Positions 8,984-16,645 of a stretch of 64,000 bases of DNA are shown here, piece after piece; position 1 is the stretch's first letter; each line of letters starts with the position of its first letter. The DNA is from DASUBN01 sp050261675 (GTDB taxonomy: Bacteria; Pseudomonadota; Gammaproteobacteria; Natronospirales; REEB76). The translations under genes and the position numbers were made by a program. The notes under the pieces are model-generated. The model had not been told where the DNA came from and searched no databases. It saw only the letters and a list, made by a program, of their open reading frames with translations. The stretch lies in contig JBLNDO010000030.1 in the NCBI GenBank assembly GCA_050261675.1, positions 32,083 to 96,082 on the forward strand. Reading direction: 5' to 3'.

Positions 8984-9505
8984 ATGAATTTCGACAAGAT
9001 CGACCTGCAGATCCTGCGGGAGCTGCGACAGAACGCGCGCATACCCAATAAAGTGCTGGCCGGCCGGGTCGGCATCGCGCCATCCACCTGCATCGCCCGC
9101 GTCCGGCGCCTGGTGGACGGGGGCGCCATCTCCGGCTTCTACGCCGAGTTCAACCCGAAGGGCGTGGGCGTGAGTGCCCAGGCCATGATCTGCCTGCGCA
9201 TGGTGCGCCACGACCGTGACCTCATCGATTCCTTCCGCGCCCACTGCCTGGCGCGCGACGAGGTGGTGTGTTTCTACCACGTCTCCGGGGACGACGACTT
9301 CATGCTGCACGTGGCCGTGCGCGACGTGGACCATCTGCGGGAATTCATCATCAACAACCTCTCGGTGCGGCCCGAGATCGTGCACATCGAGACGCGGCTC
9401 ATCTTCGAGGAACGGCGCAACCCGGGCTTCCCGGTGTATGTGCCGGCTCCGGCGGAAGCCGAGCCCGCCGAGGGCTCCCGCTACTTCAAGATGGCCGTTG
9501 GATGA
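8984..9505 (+). CDS. Lrp/AsnC family transcriptional regulator
   Basis: The 173-residue protein has the Lrp/AsnC plan: an N-terminal winged helix-turn-helix (FDKIDLQILRELRQNARI, then VGIAPSTCIARVRRL) and a C-terminal RAM ligand-binding domain (YHVSGDDDFMLHVAVRDVDHL). These proteins usually sense amino acids as octamers. The tail of about 20 residues after the RAM domain is Pro/Ala-rich and longer than in Lrp itself. Its target is not evident. The last 20 nt overlap the convergent gene at 9486. Confidence 0.93.
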   Translation: MNFDKIDLQILRELRQNARIPNKVLAGRVGIAPSTCIARVRRLVDGGAISGFYAEFNPKGVGVSAQAMICLRMVRHDRDLIDSFRAHCLARDEVVCFYHVSGDDDFMLHVAVRDVDHLREFIINNLSVRPEIVHIETRLIFEERRNPGFPVYVPAPAEAEPAEGSRYFKMAVG

Positions 9506-9965
9506 GCTCGGTCTTGACGATGGCGTACTGAATCTCGTCGAGGCGGAAGAACGCCGGTTCGCCGGCGCCATCCGAGAGCATGATGCAGCCCGGGACTTCC
9601 TCGCCGTAGCGGGTGTCGGCCAGGCCGTGGAACATGTCGTCCAGCGGGCCGCGGCCGGTGTAATCCAGTTCCAACGGCTTCTTGGCGCCCTTCAGATAGA
9701 ACGCCACGCCATGCCTGAGCGCGGGCGGCTTCCAGTCGTCTCCGTTGGGCTTCGAGGTGAGCTGCACGGTCTGCAGTTCGTGCACAGAGATGAGCGCGCT
9801 CAAGCTTTCGCTGATGGCGAAAAGATAGAACGCCTGGATCTCCTTGCCGCCTGCCGAGAGCGCCTTGACCCCGCCAACAATGAGGTCCGCGTCCACCTTG
9901 CCGATGGCAAAGTGGAGGACCTCGTCGCGCCCGTAGAACGTGAGCCGCAGATACTGCTTGGCCAT
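9486..9965 (-). CDS. conserved hypothetical protein
   Basis: The 159-residue soluble protein begins MAKQYLRLTFYGRDEVLHF and ends near FRLDEIQYAIVKTELIQ. It has no signal peptide, membrane helix or recognisable catalytic motif, and alternates short beta-like and helical stretches. It is convergent with, and overlaps by 20 nt, the Lrp-type regulator. Codon usage matches the neighbours, so I take it as real. I do not recognise the family. Confidence 0.7.
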   Translation of the reverse strand: MAKQYLRLTFYGRDEVLHFAIGKVDADLIVGGVKALSAGGKEIQAFYLFAISESLSALISVHELQTVQLTSKPNGDDWKPPALRHGVAFYLKGAKKPLELDYTGRGPLDDMFHGLADTRYGEEVPGCIMLSDGAGEPAFFRLDEIQYAIVKTELIQRPS

Positions 9966-10129
9966 CGCCGCACCTCTTCACTCGTTGAGTAACAGGCCGT
10001 CCATGGCTCGAGTGAATTTAACATATCCGGCTGCGATGTCACCGCAGTACTTGGCTATTTTTTGACCTGCCGTTTAGAACCTGGGAGATAGCGAATTTTA
10101 GCGTCACATTGGCCGCTTTAGCCCTTGTC

Positions 10130-10783
10130 TCAAGCGGCCTTGGCCCAGAGCTCCACACCCTCTTCGCGGAGCACCTTCTGCACGGCCGGCCGGGCTTCGA
10201 CGCGCTCTGCATGGGCCGCCCAATGGGGATAGCTGTCCCGCATGGACAGGCCGATGCGCCCGCCCCAGGCGAAGAACACCAGCAGGTAAGGGTCCACCAC
10301 CGTATACGCATTGCCCACCGACCAACCGCGCCCCGTGAGACGCTGCTCGATCATGGCGAAGTTCTCCAGGATGTTGGCCCGGCCCTTCTGCTTCACCCGT
10401 GGGAACAGCTCTTCCTCCGCCACGAAGCGCTGCGGTCGCCAGTACTGCCCGAATGCCATGGCGTGCACCGTGCCCGAAAGCCAGTTGAACCACTCGAAGC
10501 AGCGCGTGGCCGCGAGCCTCCCGTGGGGAAAGAGTGCGGGCGACGTGGAAAGCTGCGCGACATACCAGGAAATGGCGGGCAACTCCGTGAGGATCTCCCC
10601 CTCCTCCGTTCGCAGCACCGGCACCCGTCCCTTGGGATTGATAGCGAGATACTCGGGACTGCGGGTTTTCCCTTTCGCGATGGAGACGAGCTCCAGCTCG
10701 TAGGGTGCATTCACCTCTTCCAGCAATATATGCACCGCCAGGGAGCAGGCGCGAGGGGAGTAATAGAGCTTCAGCATGGCCAT
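10130..10783 (-). CDS. glutathione S-transferase family protein
   Basis: The 217-residue protein has a thioredoxin-like N-terminal domain (LKLYYSPRACSLAVHILLEE, with the catalytic-type Tyr/Ser-Pro-x-Ala-Cys region of beta-class GSTs) and an all-helical C-terminal domain (WSVGNAYTVVDPYLLVFFAW). The family conjugates glutathione to electrophiles or acts in thiol redox. It is the third gene of a minus-strand run: PLP decarboxylase, EamA transporter, GST, with only 7 nt between the last two. Detoxification of an amine-derived product would fit, but that is inference. Confidence 0.88.
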   Translation of the reverse strand: MAMLKLYYSPRACSLAVHILLEEVNAPYELELVSIAKGKTRSPEYLAINPKGRVPVLRTEEGEILTELPAISWYVAQLSTSPALFPHGRLAATRCFEWFNWLSGTVHAMAFGQYWRPQRFVAEEELFPRVKQKGRANILENFAMIEQRLTGRGWSVGNAYTVVDPYLLVFFAWGGRIGLSMRDSYPHWAAHAERVEARPAVQKVLREEGVELWAKAA

Positions 10784-10790
10784 TCTCCGT

Positions 10791-11678
10791 TCACTTCTTC
10801 ACCCGGACATTCACCAAGATAACGCTCCCGATCACGATGGCGCCGCCCAGGAGCGCCTGAGCCGCGGGCTGCTCGTCCAGGAGCAACCAGGACATGAGGG
10901 TGGCGATGGGGGCGATGAGATAGAGCGCCGCAGAAGCGCGGCCTGCCGGCAGGCGCGACAAGGCATAGGCCCAGGTGAGGTTGCCGATGGCCGCCGGGAA
11001 AAGCCCGAGATAGACACCCGAGGCCAGGGCTTTCAGGGAAATATGCCCGAGGTCGGCGGCCAAGGCGGGCCCGTAGGCGAAAAGGCTCACGGCACCCGCC
11101 ACGCCCACCCAGGTGGTGACGATATAAGGCCCGAGCCTCGCCAGCAAGGGTTTCTGGATGATGAAGCTCAGGGATTGGGCGCTTGCCGCCACCAGCACGA
11201 ACAAGCCCCCGAGTTCCAGGTGCGCGCCGCCGTGACGGCCGGTGATCAGGAGTGCCGCCCCCGCGAAACCGAGGAGCACGCCGATCCAGCCGCGCAGACC
11301 CAGGTGTTCCTGCAACAACCGGCGCGCCAAGAGGGCCGTGATGATGGGGGAGGTATTGATGATGAGGCTCGCCGTACCGGCATCCACGCTCTCCTCGCCG
11401 GTGATGAGCGAGAGCTGGTAGAGGGCGATGCCGATCACGCCAGCCGCGATGAGCGGCAGGAGGTCGGCGCGGCGCAGGCGGCGGAAGGCGTCGCGCTGCC
11501 AGACGAGCGCTCCCCCCAGCATGGCGAGCGCCGTGACGCTGTTGCGGAAGAACGCCAGGGCCCCCGGATCGAACTCCCGGACCGCCACGCGGATGGCAGT
11601 GAAGGCCGAGGCCCAGAGCAGCAGGGTGATGCCGAGGGCCAGGACCACGCCCCAGGCGATGCGGCGCACCGCAGGCAT
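10791..11678 (-). CDS. EamA/DMT-family transporter
   Basis: The protein is about 295 residues with ten hydrophobic helices in two EamA halves (LLLWASAFTAIRVAV near the N-terminus; GLFPAAIGNLTWAYALSRLPAGRASA in the second half). Family members export amino acids or metabolites by proton exchange. I choose the ATG at 11678, which has a GGAGAGG site 5 nt before it and begins just ahead of helix 1. A GTG at 11780 overlapping the decarboxylase stop would add 34 unlikely residues. Next to a PLP decarboxylase, export of an amine or amino acid is plausible. Confidence 0.87.
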   Translation of the reverse strand: MPAVRRIAWGVVLALGITLLLWASAFTAIRVAVREFDPGALAFFRNSVTALAMLGGALVWQRDAFRRLRRADLLPLIAAGVIGIALYQLSLITGEESVDAGTASLIINTSPIITALLARRLLQEHLGLRGWIGVLLGFAGAALLITGRHGGAHLELGGLFVLVAASAQSLSFIIQKPLLARLGPYIVTTWVGVAGAVSLFAYGPALAADLGHISLKALASGVYLGLFPAAIGNLTWAYALSRLPAGRASAALYLIAPIATLMSWLLLDEQPAAQALLGGAIVIGSVILVNVRVKK

Positions 11679-11776
11679 CGCCCTCTCCACCGCCGGCAAG
11701 GGAATGGGTACGCCCCGCGCCGCGTTAACCGCCGCATCAAGGCTGACGGCGGCGCAGCTCTCGTCGCAACGCTCGT

Positions 11777-13231
11777 TCACTTGGAGAACTCCCGGCCCAG
11801 ATCCCGCACGGCCGTGACCAGGGCGTCGAAATCTTCGCGTCGACTGCGGTGGTTGGTGATGGCCACGCGGATCGCGAAGCGGCCCTGCAGCACCGTGGAC
11901 GAGGGCACGGCGATGCCCCGCTCCTGGAGAGCGATGAGGATGCGGGCATTGAGCTCGTCCAACACCTCCCCGTCCGGGCCCTTGCCCCGGTAACGGAGAT
12001 TCACCACATTCATGGGTACGGGAGCGAGCAGCTCGAGCTCCGCCTCCCGCTTCACCCGCTCCTCGAGATAACGTGCCTGATCCAGGTTCTGGGCGATCTG
12101 ACGCGCGAAAGCCTTCAGGCCATAAGCCTTCAAGCTCATCCAGACCTTGAGGGCCCGGAATCCGCGGGATAGCTGCGGTTCGTAGTCCGTGAACAGCCCC
12201 GGACCGGGGGCGGCCACGCCGCCCGAGAGCTTGTTGAGGTAGCTCGCCTGCACCGAAAACGCGGCCTTGTGTTTCTCGCGGTCGCGGATCAGCACGCAGC
12301 CCACGTCGTAGGGAAGGTGCATCCATTTGTGCAGGTCGAAGGCGAGGGAATCGGCCCGTTCCATCCCCTTCAATCGCCCGCGGGTCGCCGGGTCCAGCAC
12401 TGTCAGGGCGCCGAAGGCCCCGTCGACGTGCAGCCACAGACCCTCGGCCTGGCAGAGATCCGCGAGCGCGTCCAGGGGATCCACGGCGCCGGTGTTGACG
12501 GTGCCAGCGTTGCCGACGACGCAGAACGGGCGAAGCCCGGCCTGGCGGTCCGCCGCGATGCGCTGCCGCAGCTGGACGACGTCGACGGTGTAGTCGTCTT
12601 GCACGGGGATCTTCGCCAGTGCCGCGGCTCCGAGCCCCATGAGCTCGAGCGCCTTCGGCACCGAACTGTGGGTCTCGCTGGAGGCGTAGACCCTGAGTTG
12701 GGGATGGCGGGCGTGCCCCTCGGCGCGCACCGGAAAGCCCGCGTGCGCGGCACGCGCCACGTTGATCCCGACCAGGTTCGCCATGGAGCCGCCGGTCACG
12801 AGCACACCGCTCGCCTCCTTGGGGTAGCCCATGATCTCCTTGAACCATTCCACCACCTGCAGCTCCACGTAGGTGGAGCTCTGGTCGAAGCCGCCGGCGT
12901 TCGTGTTCATGGTGGCGGCGAGCATCTCCGCCACCATGCCGAGCGGCGTGCCGCCGCCCATCACCCATCCCCAGAAGCGCGGATGGATGTTGCCCACGGG
13001 GTAGGGCTGCACCAACTCCCGGTAGTCCGCGTAAGCCTTCTCGACCCCTTCCCCCTCCCGGGGCAGCGGCGCGGCAATCTTGTGGCGCACCTGCTCCGGA
13101 ACCGGCTTCCAGGCTGGGCGCTCACGCACGCCCCTGAGGTAGTCCAGGGAGTCGTCCAAGGCTTGGTGGGCGAAGCGCCGGAACGCCTCCCAATCCTTCG
13201 GATCCAGGCTTTCTTCGAGGGAAGTTTTCAT
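11777..13231 (-). CDS. PLP-dependent group II amino-acid decarboxylase
   Basis: The 484-residue protein matches the aromatic-L-amino-acid/glutamate decarboxylase family in length and motifs: an N-terminal HPRFWGWVMGG substrate region, SETHSSVPKAL, LWLHVDGAFGA with the PLP-binding Asp, and the Schiff-base lysine Lys302 in DLHKWMHLPYDVG. It should decarboxylate an L-amino acid to its amine in the cytoplasm; the substrate cannot be read from sequence. It leads the minus-strand run with the EamA transporter and GST, and is divergent from a LysR regulator whose operator-like repeat lies in the shared gap. Confidence 0.9.
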   Translation of the reverse strand: MKTSLEESLDPKDWEAFRRFAHQALDDSLDYLRGVRERPAWKPVPEQVRHKIAAPLPREGEGVEKAYADYRELVQPYPVGNIHPRFWGWVMGGGTPLGMVAEMLAATMNTNAGGFDQSSTYVELQVVEWFKEIMGYPKEASGVLVTGGSMANLVGINVARAAHAGFPVRAEGHARHPQLRVYASSETHSSVPKALELMGLGAAALAKIPVQDDYTVDVVQLRQRIAADRQAGLRPFCVVGNAGTVNTGAVDPLDALADLCQAEGLWLHVDGAFGALTVLDPATRGRLKGMERADSLAFDLHKWMHLPYDVGCVLIRDREKHKAAFSVQASYLNKLSGGVAAPGPGLFTDYEPQLSRGFRALKVWMSLKAYGLKAFARQIAQNLDQARYLEERVKREAELELLAPVPMNVVNLRYRGKGPDGEVLDELNARILIALQERGIAVPSSTVLQGRFAIRVAITNHRSRREDFDALVTAVRDLGREFSK

Positions 13232-13280
13232 GGGTTTGTACTGTCAATAATTTTCACAGGCGGTTATTCTAGGTTGCGGG

Positions 13281-13290
13281 CCGCATGCGG
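13281..13290. repeat. CCGCATGCGG palindrome
   Basis: A perfect 10-bp palindrome in the decarboxylase/LysR gap. The same core is the centre of 20-bp palindromes at 25017 and 35065 (see findings). Here the flanking arms pair only partly (GTT on the left, AAC on the right). Confidence 0.4.
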
Positions 13291-13304
13291 AACAAACGAT
13301 GTTT

Positions 13305-13324
13305 TTGCACGTTGAGCTGTGCAA
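13305..13324. promoter_or_regulatory. candidate LysR-type operator
   Basis: An inverted repeat TTGCAC-N8-GTGCAA lies 19 bp before the LysR start and about 80 bp before the decarboxylase start. LysR regulators commonly bind such dyads in divergent promoters. The assignment rests on symmetry and position. Confidence 0.45.
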
Positions 13325-13343
13325 TATAGTCACAAGGTGAAAT

Positions 13344-14228
13344 ATGGACACCCTGCCCCCACCCAATGCCCTCAAGGCCTTCGAAGCCGCCGCCCGCCAC
13401 GGCAGCCTGAGCAAGGCGGCCGTGGAACTGCACGTGACACACGGAGCCGTGAGCCGCCAGGTGCGCCAGCTGGAGGACTTCCTGGGCTGTGAGCTTTTCC
13501 ACCGCCTGCCGCGGGGCCTACAACTCACCGCCCGGGGCCGGGAGTTCGCCTTCGGCGTGCAGGGCGCCTTCGAGCAGATCCGCGAAGCGGTGGCGGCGGT
13601 GCGCGTGCCGCGGGATCACCGGGTGGTGACCGTCAGCACGCTCGCCTCCCTCGCCGCCCGCTGGCTCGTGCCCCGCCTGCACCGTTTCCAGAACGCCCAT
13701 CCCGAACTCGAGATCCGCTTGAGCACCTCGCCGCAGCTCACCAACTTCGACCGGGACGGCATCGATCTCGCCATCCGTTACGGACGCGGCCGCTGGCCCG
13801 GCGTGACGGCGCTGCGCCTGTTCACTCCCGAGGAGTTTCCGGTGTGCTCGCCGAAGCTCCTGGAAGGCGCGCACCCGCTGCGCACACCGGCGGACCTGAA
13901 GCACGTGGCGCTCTTGCACGACACCACCCACCGCCACTGGCAGCAATGGCTGGAACTCGCCAAGGTGCGCGGCGTGGACGCCCACCAGGGCCTGGTGGTG
14001 GAGGACATGAACGTGCTCATCCAGGCGGCCATCGAGGGCCAGGGCGTGGCGCTCGCCTCCGCGCCCCTGGTGCAGGCGGAACTAGAAGCGGGCCGGCTGG
14101 TGAAACCCTTCAGCCTGAAGCTGCCGGTGGAACTGGCGTTCTACGCGGTCTATCCCAAGAGCCACGGCCAGGACGCGGCGGTGCAGTCCCTGATAGCCTG
14201 GCTACAGCAAGAGGCCGGGAACACCTGA
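13344..14228 (+). CDS. LysR-family regulator, GcvA-like
   Basis: The 294-residue protein has the LysR layout: an N-terminal helix-turn-helix (LPPPNALKAFEAAARHGSLSKAA, then VTHGAVSRQVRQLE) and a type 2 periplasmic-binding-like effector domain. The opening PPPNALKAFEAAARH and the LFHRLPRGLQLT segment are typical of the GcvA subgroup. It is divergent from the PLP decarboxylase with a dyad in the gap and sits 13 nt before a second EamA transporter, so either or both may be targets. Confidence 0.92.
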   Translation: MDTLPPPNALKAFEAAARHGSLSKAAVELHVTHGAVSRQVRQLEDFLGCELFHRLPRGLQLTARGREFAFGVQGAFEQIREAVAAVRVPRDHRVVTVSTLASLAARWLVPRLHRFQNAHPELEIRLSTSPQLTNFDRDGIDLAIRYGRGRWPGVTALRLFTPEEFPVCSPKLLEGAHPLRTPADLKHVALLHDTTHRHWQQWLELAKVRGVDAHQGLVVEDMNVLIQAAIEGQGVALASAPLVQAELEAGRLVKPFSLKLPVELAFYAVYPKSHGQDAAVQSLIAWLQQEAGNT

Positions 14229-14241
14229 AGACGGAATAACC

Positions 14242-15144
14242 ATGAACCGCCTGCGCGCCGACCTCCTGCTCCTGCTCACCGCCTTCATCTGGGGCACGGC
14301 CTTCATCGCCCAGAAGGACGCCAACCAAAGCATGGGGCCCGTGACCTTCGTGGGAGCACGCTTCCTGCTCTCGGCTCTGGCGCTCATCCCGCTCGCCATC
14401 TACGAGTGGCGCCACGCGGGCGCGCCCTTGAGCCGACGGGACTGGCGGCAAGCCACGGGGGTAGGCCTCTGTCTCGCCTCCGGCGCCTGCCTGCAGCAAT
14501 TGGGACTCGTGACCACCACCGCCACCAACGGCGGCTTCCTCACCGCCCTGTATGTGGTGATCGTGCCCTTCCTGCTCTGGGGCATGATCCGCCGCCGGCC
14601 CCGGGTGCTGGTGATCGCGGCCTGCGGCATCTCCATCCTGGGAGCCTGGCTCCTGGCGGACAACGGCGAAGCCAAACATTGGAGTTTCGGCGACCTGCTG
14701 GTGACGCTGGCGGACGTGGCCTGGGCCCTCGCTATCGTGCTCATCGGCCTTTTCCAGGAACGCACCCACCGGCCTTTCTTCCTGTCCTTCATGCAGTACG
14801 CCATCACCGCGGTACTGGCGCTGCCCGCCGGCCTCGCGTTCGAGCCAGTCAGCCTCCCGGGCTTAAGTGCAGCCCTGCCCGCCATCCTCTACGCCGGACT
14901 CCTGTCCGGCGGCGTGGCTTATACCCTGCAGATCGTGGCCCAGAAGCACACCCCGCCGGCCGAGGCGGCGCTCATCATGTGCCTGGAGAGCGTGTTCGCG
15001 GCCCTCGCGGGCGCCGTCATGCTGAAGGAGCGCCTCACGCTGCCGGCCGCGGTGGGCTGCGCGTTGATACTGCTCGGCGTGGTGATGGTGGAAACGGGGC
15101 CGGCACTGCTGCGCAGCCTGAAACCGCGCTTCAGCGAGGATTAA
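14242..15144 (+). CDS. EamA/DMT-family transporter
   Basis: The 300-residue membrane protein has ten helices in two EamA repeats, with LTAFIWGTAFIAQKDA at the start and AEAALIMCLESVFAALAG in the second repeat, typical of RhaT/EamA-type drug/metabolite transporters. It begins 13 nt after the LysR stop and is probably cotranscribed with it. The substrate is unknown. This is the second EamA gene within 4 kb, on the opposite strand from the first, and the two are not close copies. Confidence 0.9.
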   Translation: MNRLRADLLLLLTAFIWGTAFIAQKDANQSMGPVTFVGARFLLSALALIPLAIYEWRHAGAPLSRRDWRQATGVGLCLASGACLQQLGLVTTTATNGGFLTALYVVIVPFLLWGMIRRRPRVLVIAACGISILGAWLLADNGEAKHWSFGDLLVTLADVAWALAIVLIGLFQERTHRPFFLSFMQYAITAVLALPAGLAFEPVSLPGLSAALPAILYAGLLSGGVAYTLQIVAQKHTPPAEAALIMCLESVFAALAGAVMLKERLTLPAAVGCALILLGVVMVETGPALLRSLKPRFSED

Positions 15145-15151
15145 AGCCCGC

Positions 15152-16426
15152 TCAGGTCGACATATCCTCCACGGGGGCGTCGGGCGAGGGCGGCGCGGTC
15201 TTGTGGGTGCGCTTCTGCTCGTACATGGCCCGGTCGGCGGTGTTGACCGCGTTGCGCAGCCCGTCCAGATCGCCGTAATCCGCCCCACCCATGCTCACTT
15301 CCAGCTTGAGACTCACGCTGCCGTCGAACACCGTGAGCGGCGGTGCCTTATATAGGAGCCGGTTCAGGCGCTCCGCCACGCTGACATAGGTGGCGCCGGG
15401 CAGGAGCAGCAAGAACTCGTCGCCGCCCCAGCGGTAAAGCTGGTCCGCCGGGCGCAAGCCTCCGCGCAGCACCAGCACGAAGTACTTGAGCAGTTCGTCG
15501 CCCGCCTCGTGGCCGTGGCTGTCGTTCACGTGCTTCAGGTTGTCGAGGTCGAAGATGAACACCGAGCCGTAGGTAGAGCCGGCCGCCTGCAGGAATATCC
15601 CGCGGGTGAAGGCCATGCGGTTGTAGACGCCAGTGAGGATGTCCGTGAGCGATTCGTGCAAGAGCTTCTCGTGGGCGACCGCGAGTTCGGCGTGGGCGGC
15701 GTTGGTCTCGCGGCGCGCCTCCTCCAGGAGCATCAGCACCATCCCGAAGGCCATAAGGAGTTCCAGCAGCGAATCGAAATACCCGTTGAAATCCGCCACC
15801 AGCGCCACGAACGGGGTATAGGACTGGAGCGGGATGAAATGCTGCTTGTACAGCGCGAGGCTGTAGAGCAGCCACAAGAGCGCGTAGAACATGAACGACA
15901 TGCCGGTAACACGGGTTCCCAGGCTGCGGCGCACCGGCGGCACGCTCAGCAGCCGCACGCCGCTGTAGAGCGGCACCAGGATACAGAACGGCAGCTGCAG
16001 CAGCATGAGCTCATTCAAGTCAGCTGCGAGCGGAAACGAGGCGAGTCCGGCGCCCACGCCTGCGAGCCACCCGAACCTCACGAATTGCGTCGGCAGCCTG
16101 CCGCTCAGGAATTCGGTCGTCCCGGTGAGCAGCATGACGAGGAACAGGAACTTGCCGAGCTGGTAAAGCAGCAACAGGGCGGGCTGCACCGCCGACAGTT
16201 CCCACGCCGTGAGCTTCAAGTGCGGCAGGCCGTAGAAGTCTATGGCCAGGAACGAGAGCGCCAGCACCAGGGCGACCCAGGCATAGGACCAGAACTGGAA
16301 GAAGCGGCAGCGGCGCCCCGCGTGGCGCTTGAGCAGCAGGAAAAACAGCCACAAAAGCGCCGTGATACCGGCCTGCCCGAACAGGCCGATGAAGGAGATC
16401 AAGGCCCAAAAGTATTCTTCTGTCAC
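15152..16426 (-). CDS. membrane diguanylate cyclase (GGDEF)
   Basis: The protein is about 424 residues from a GTG at 16426. The longer open frame upstream reads Arg/Gly/Pro-rich and lacks membrane character. Seven or so hydrophobic helices (residues about 5-235) form an N-terminal sensor region, followed by a short coiled linker and a GGDEF domain at about 265-400. The active-site motif is an intact GGDEF in YRWGGDEFLLLLPG. An allosteric I-site R-P-A-D lies five residues before it, so c-di-GMP product inhibition is expected. It makes c-di-GMP from GTP. It is divergent from a GGDEF-EAL gene. Confidence 0.9.
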   Translation of the reverse strand: MTEEYFWALISFIGLFGQAGITALLWLFFLLLKRHAGRRCRFFQFWSYAWVALVLALSFLAIDFYGLPHLKLTAWELSAVQPALLLLYQLGKFLFLVMLLTGTTEFLSGRLPTQFVRFGWLAGVGAGLASFPLAADLNELMLLQLPFCILVPLYSGVRLLSVPPVRRSLGTRVTGMSFMFYALLWLLYSLALYKQHFIPLQSYTPFVALVADFNGYFDSLLELLMAFGMVLMLLEEARRETNAAHAELAVAHEKLLHESLTDILTGVYNRMAFTRGIFLQAAGSTYGSVFIFDLDNLKHVNDSHGHEAGDELLKYFVLVLRGGLRPADQLYRWGGDEFLLLLPGATYVSVAERLNRLLYKAPPLTVFDGSVSLKLEVSMGGADYGDLDGLRNAVNTADRAMYEQKRTHKTAPPSPDAPVEDMST

Positions 16427-16645
16427 TATCCCTGGCCTGAGGGGGAAGCGCTCCAGCCCGCGGGAAAGTATAGACCTCCCGTCCGGCCCCCACGGCCGGG
16501 AGCCCGGATTCCATCGACCCAAATACGTGCGCCCGGCACTGGACATAAGCACCCCGAATCTGCACACTGCGCCCGGACTTCTTGGCAATCAGGGTCGGAT
16601 CCGGAACCCCGCTTGAAGACGGGACGGGAGAGACCGGGAGACGTG

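Noticed and set aside
10791..12968. 725-codon minus-strand frame that seems to fuse an unknown domain to the EamA transporter
   Set aside because: The N-terminal 390 codons are an off-frame reading of the PLP decarboxylase; the transporter starts at 11678.
15509..16645. N-terminal extension of the GGDEF-EAL protein
   Set aside because: It is antisense to the diguanylate cyclase and Glu/Arg/Gln-rich; the ATG at 16646 has a proper ribosome site and begins ahead of the membrane helices.
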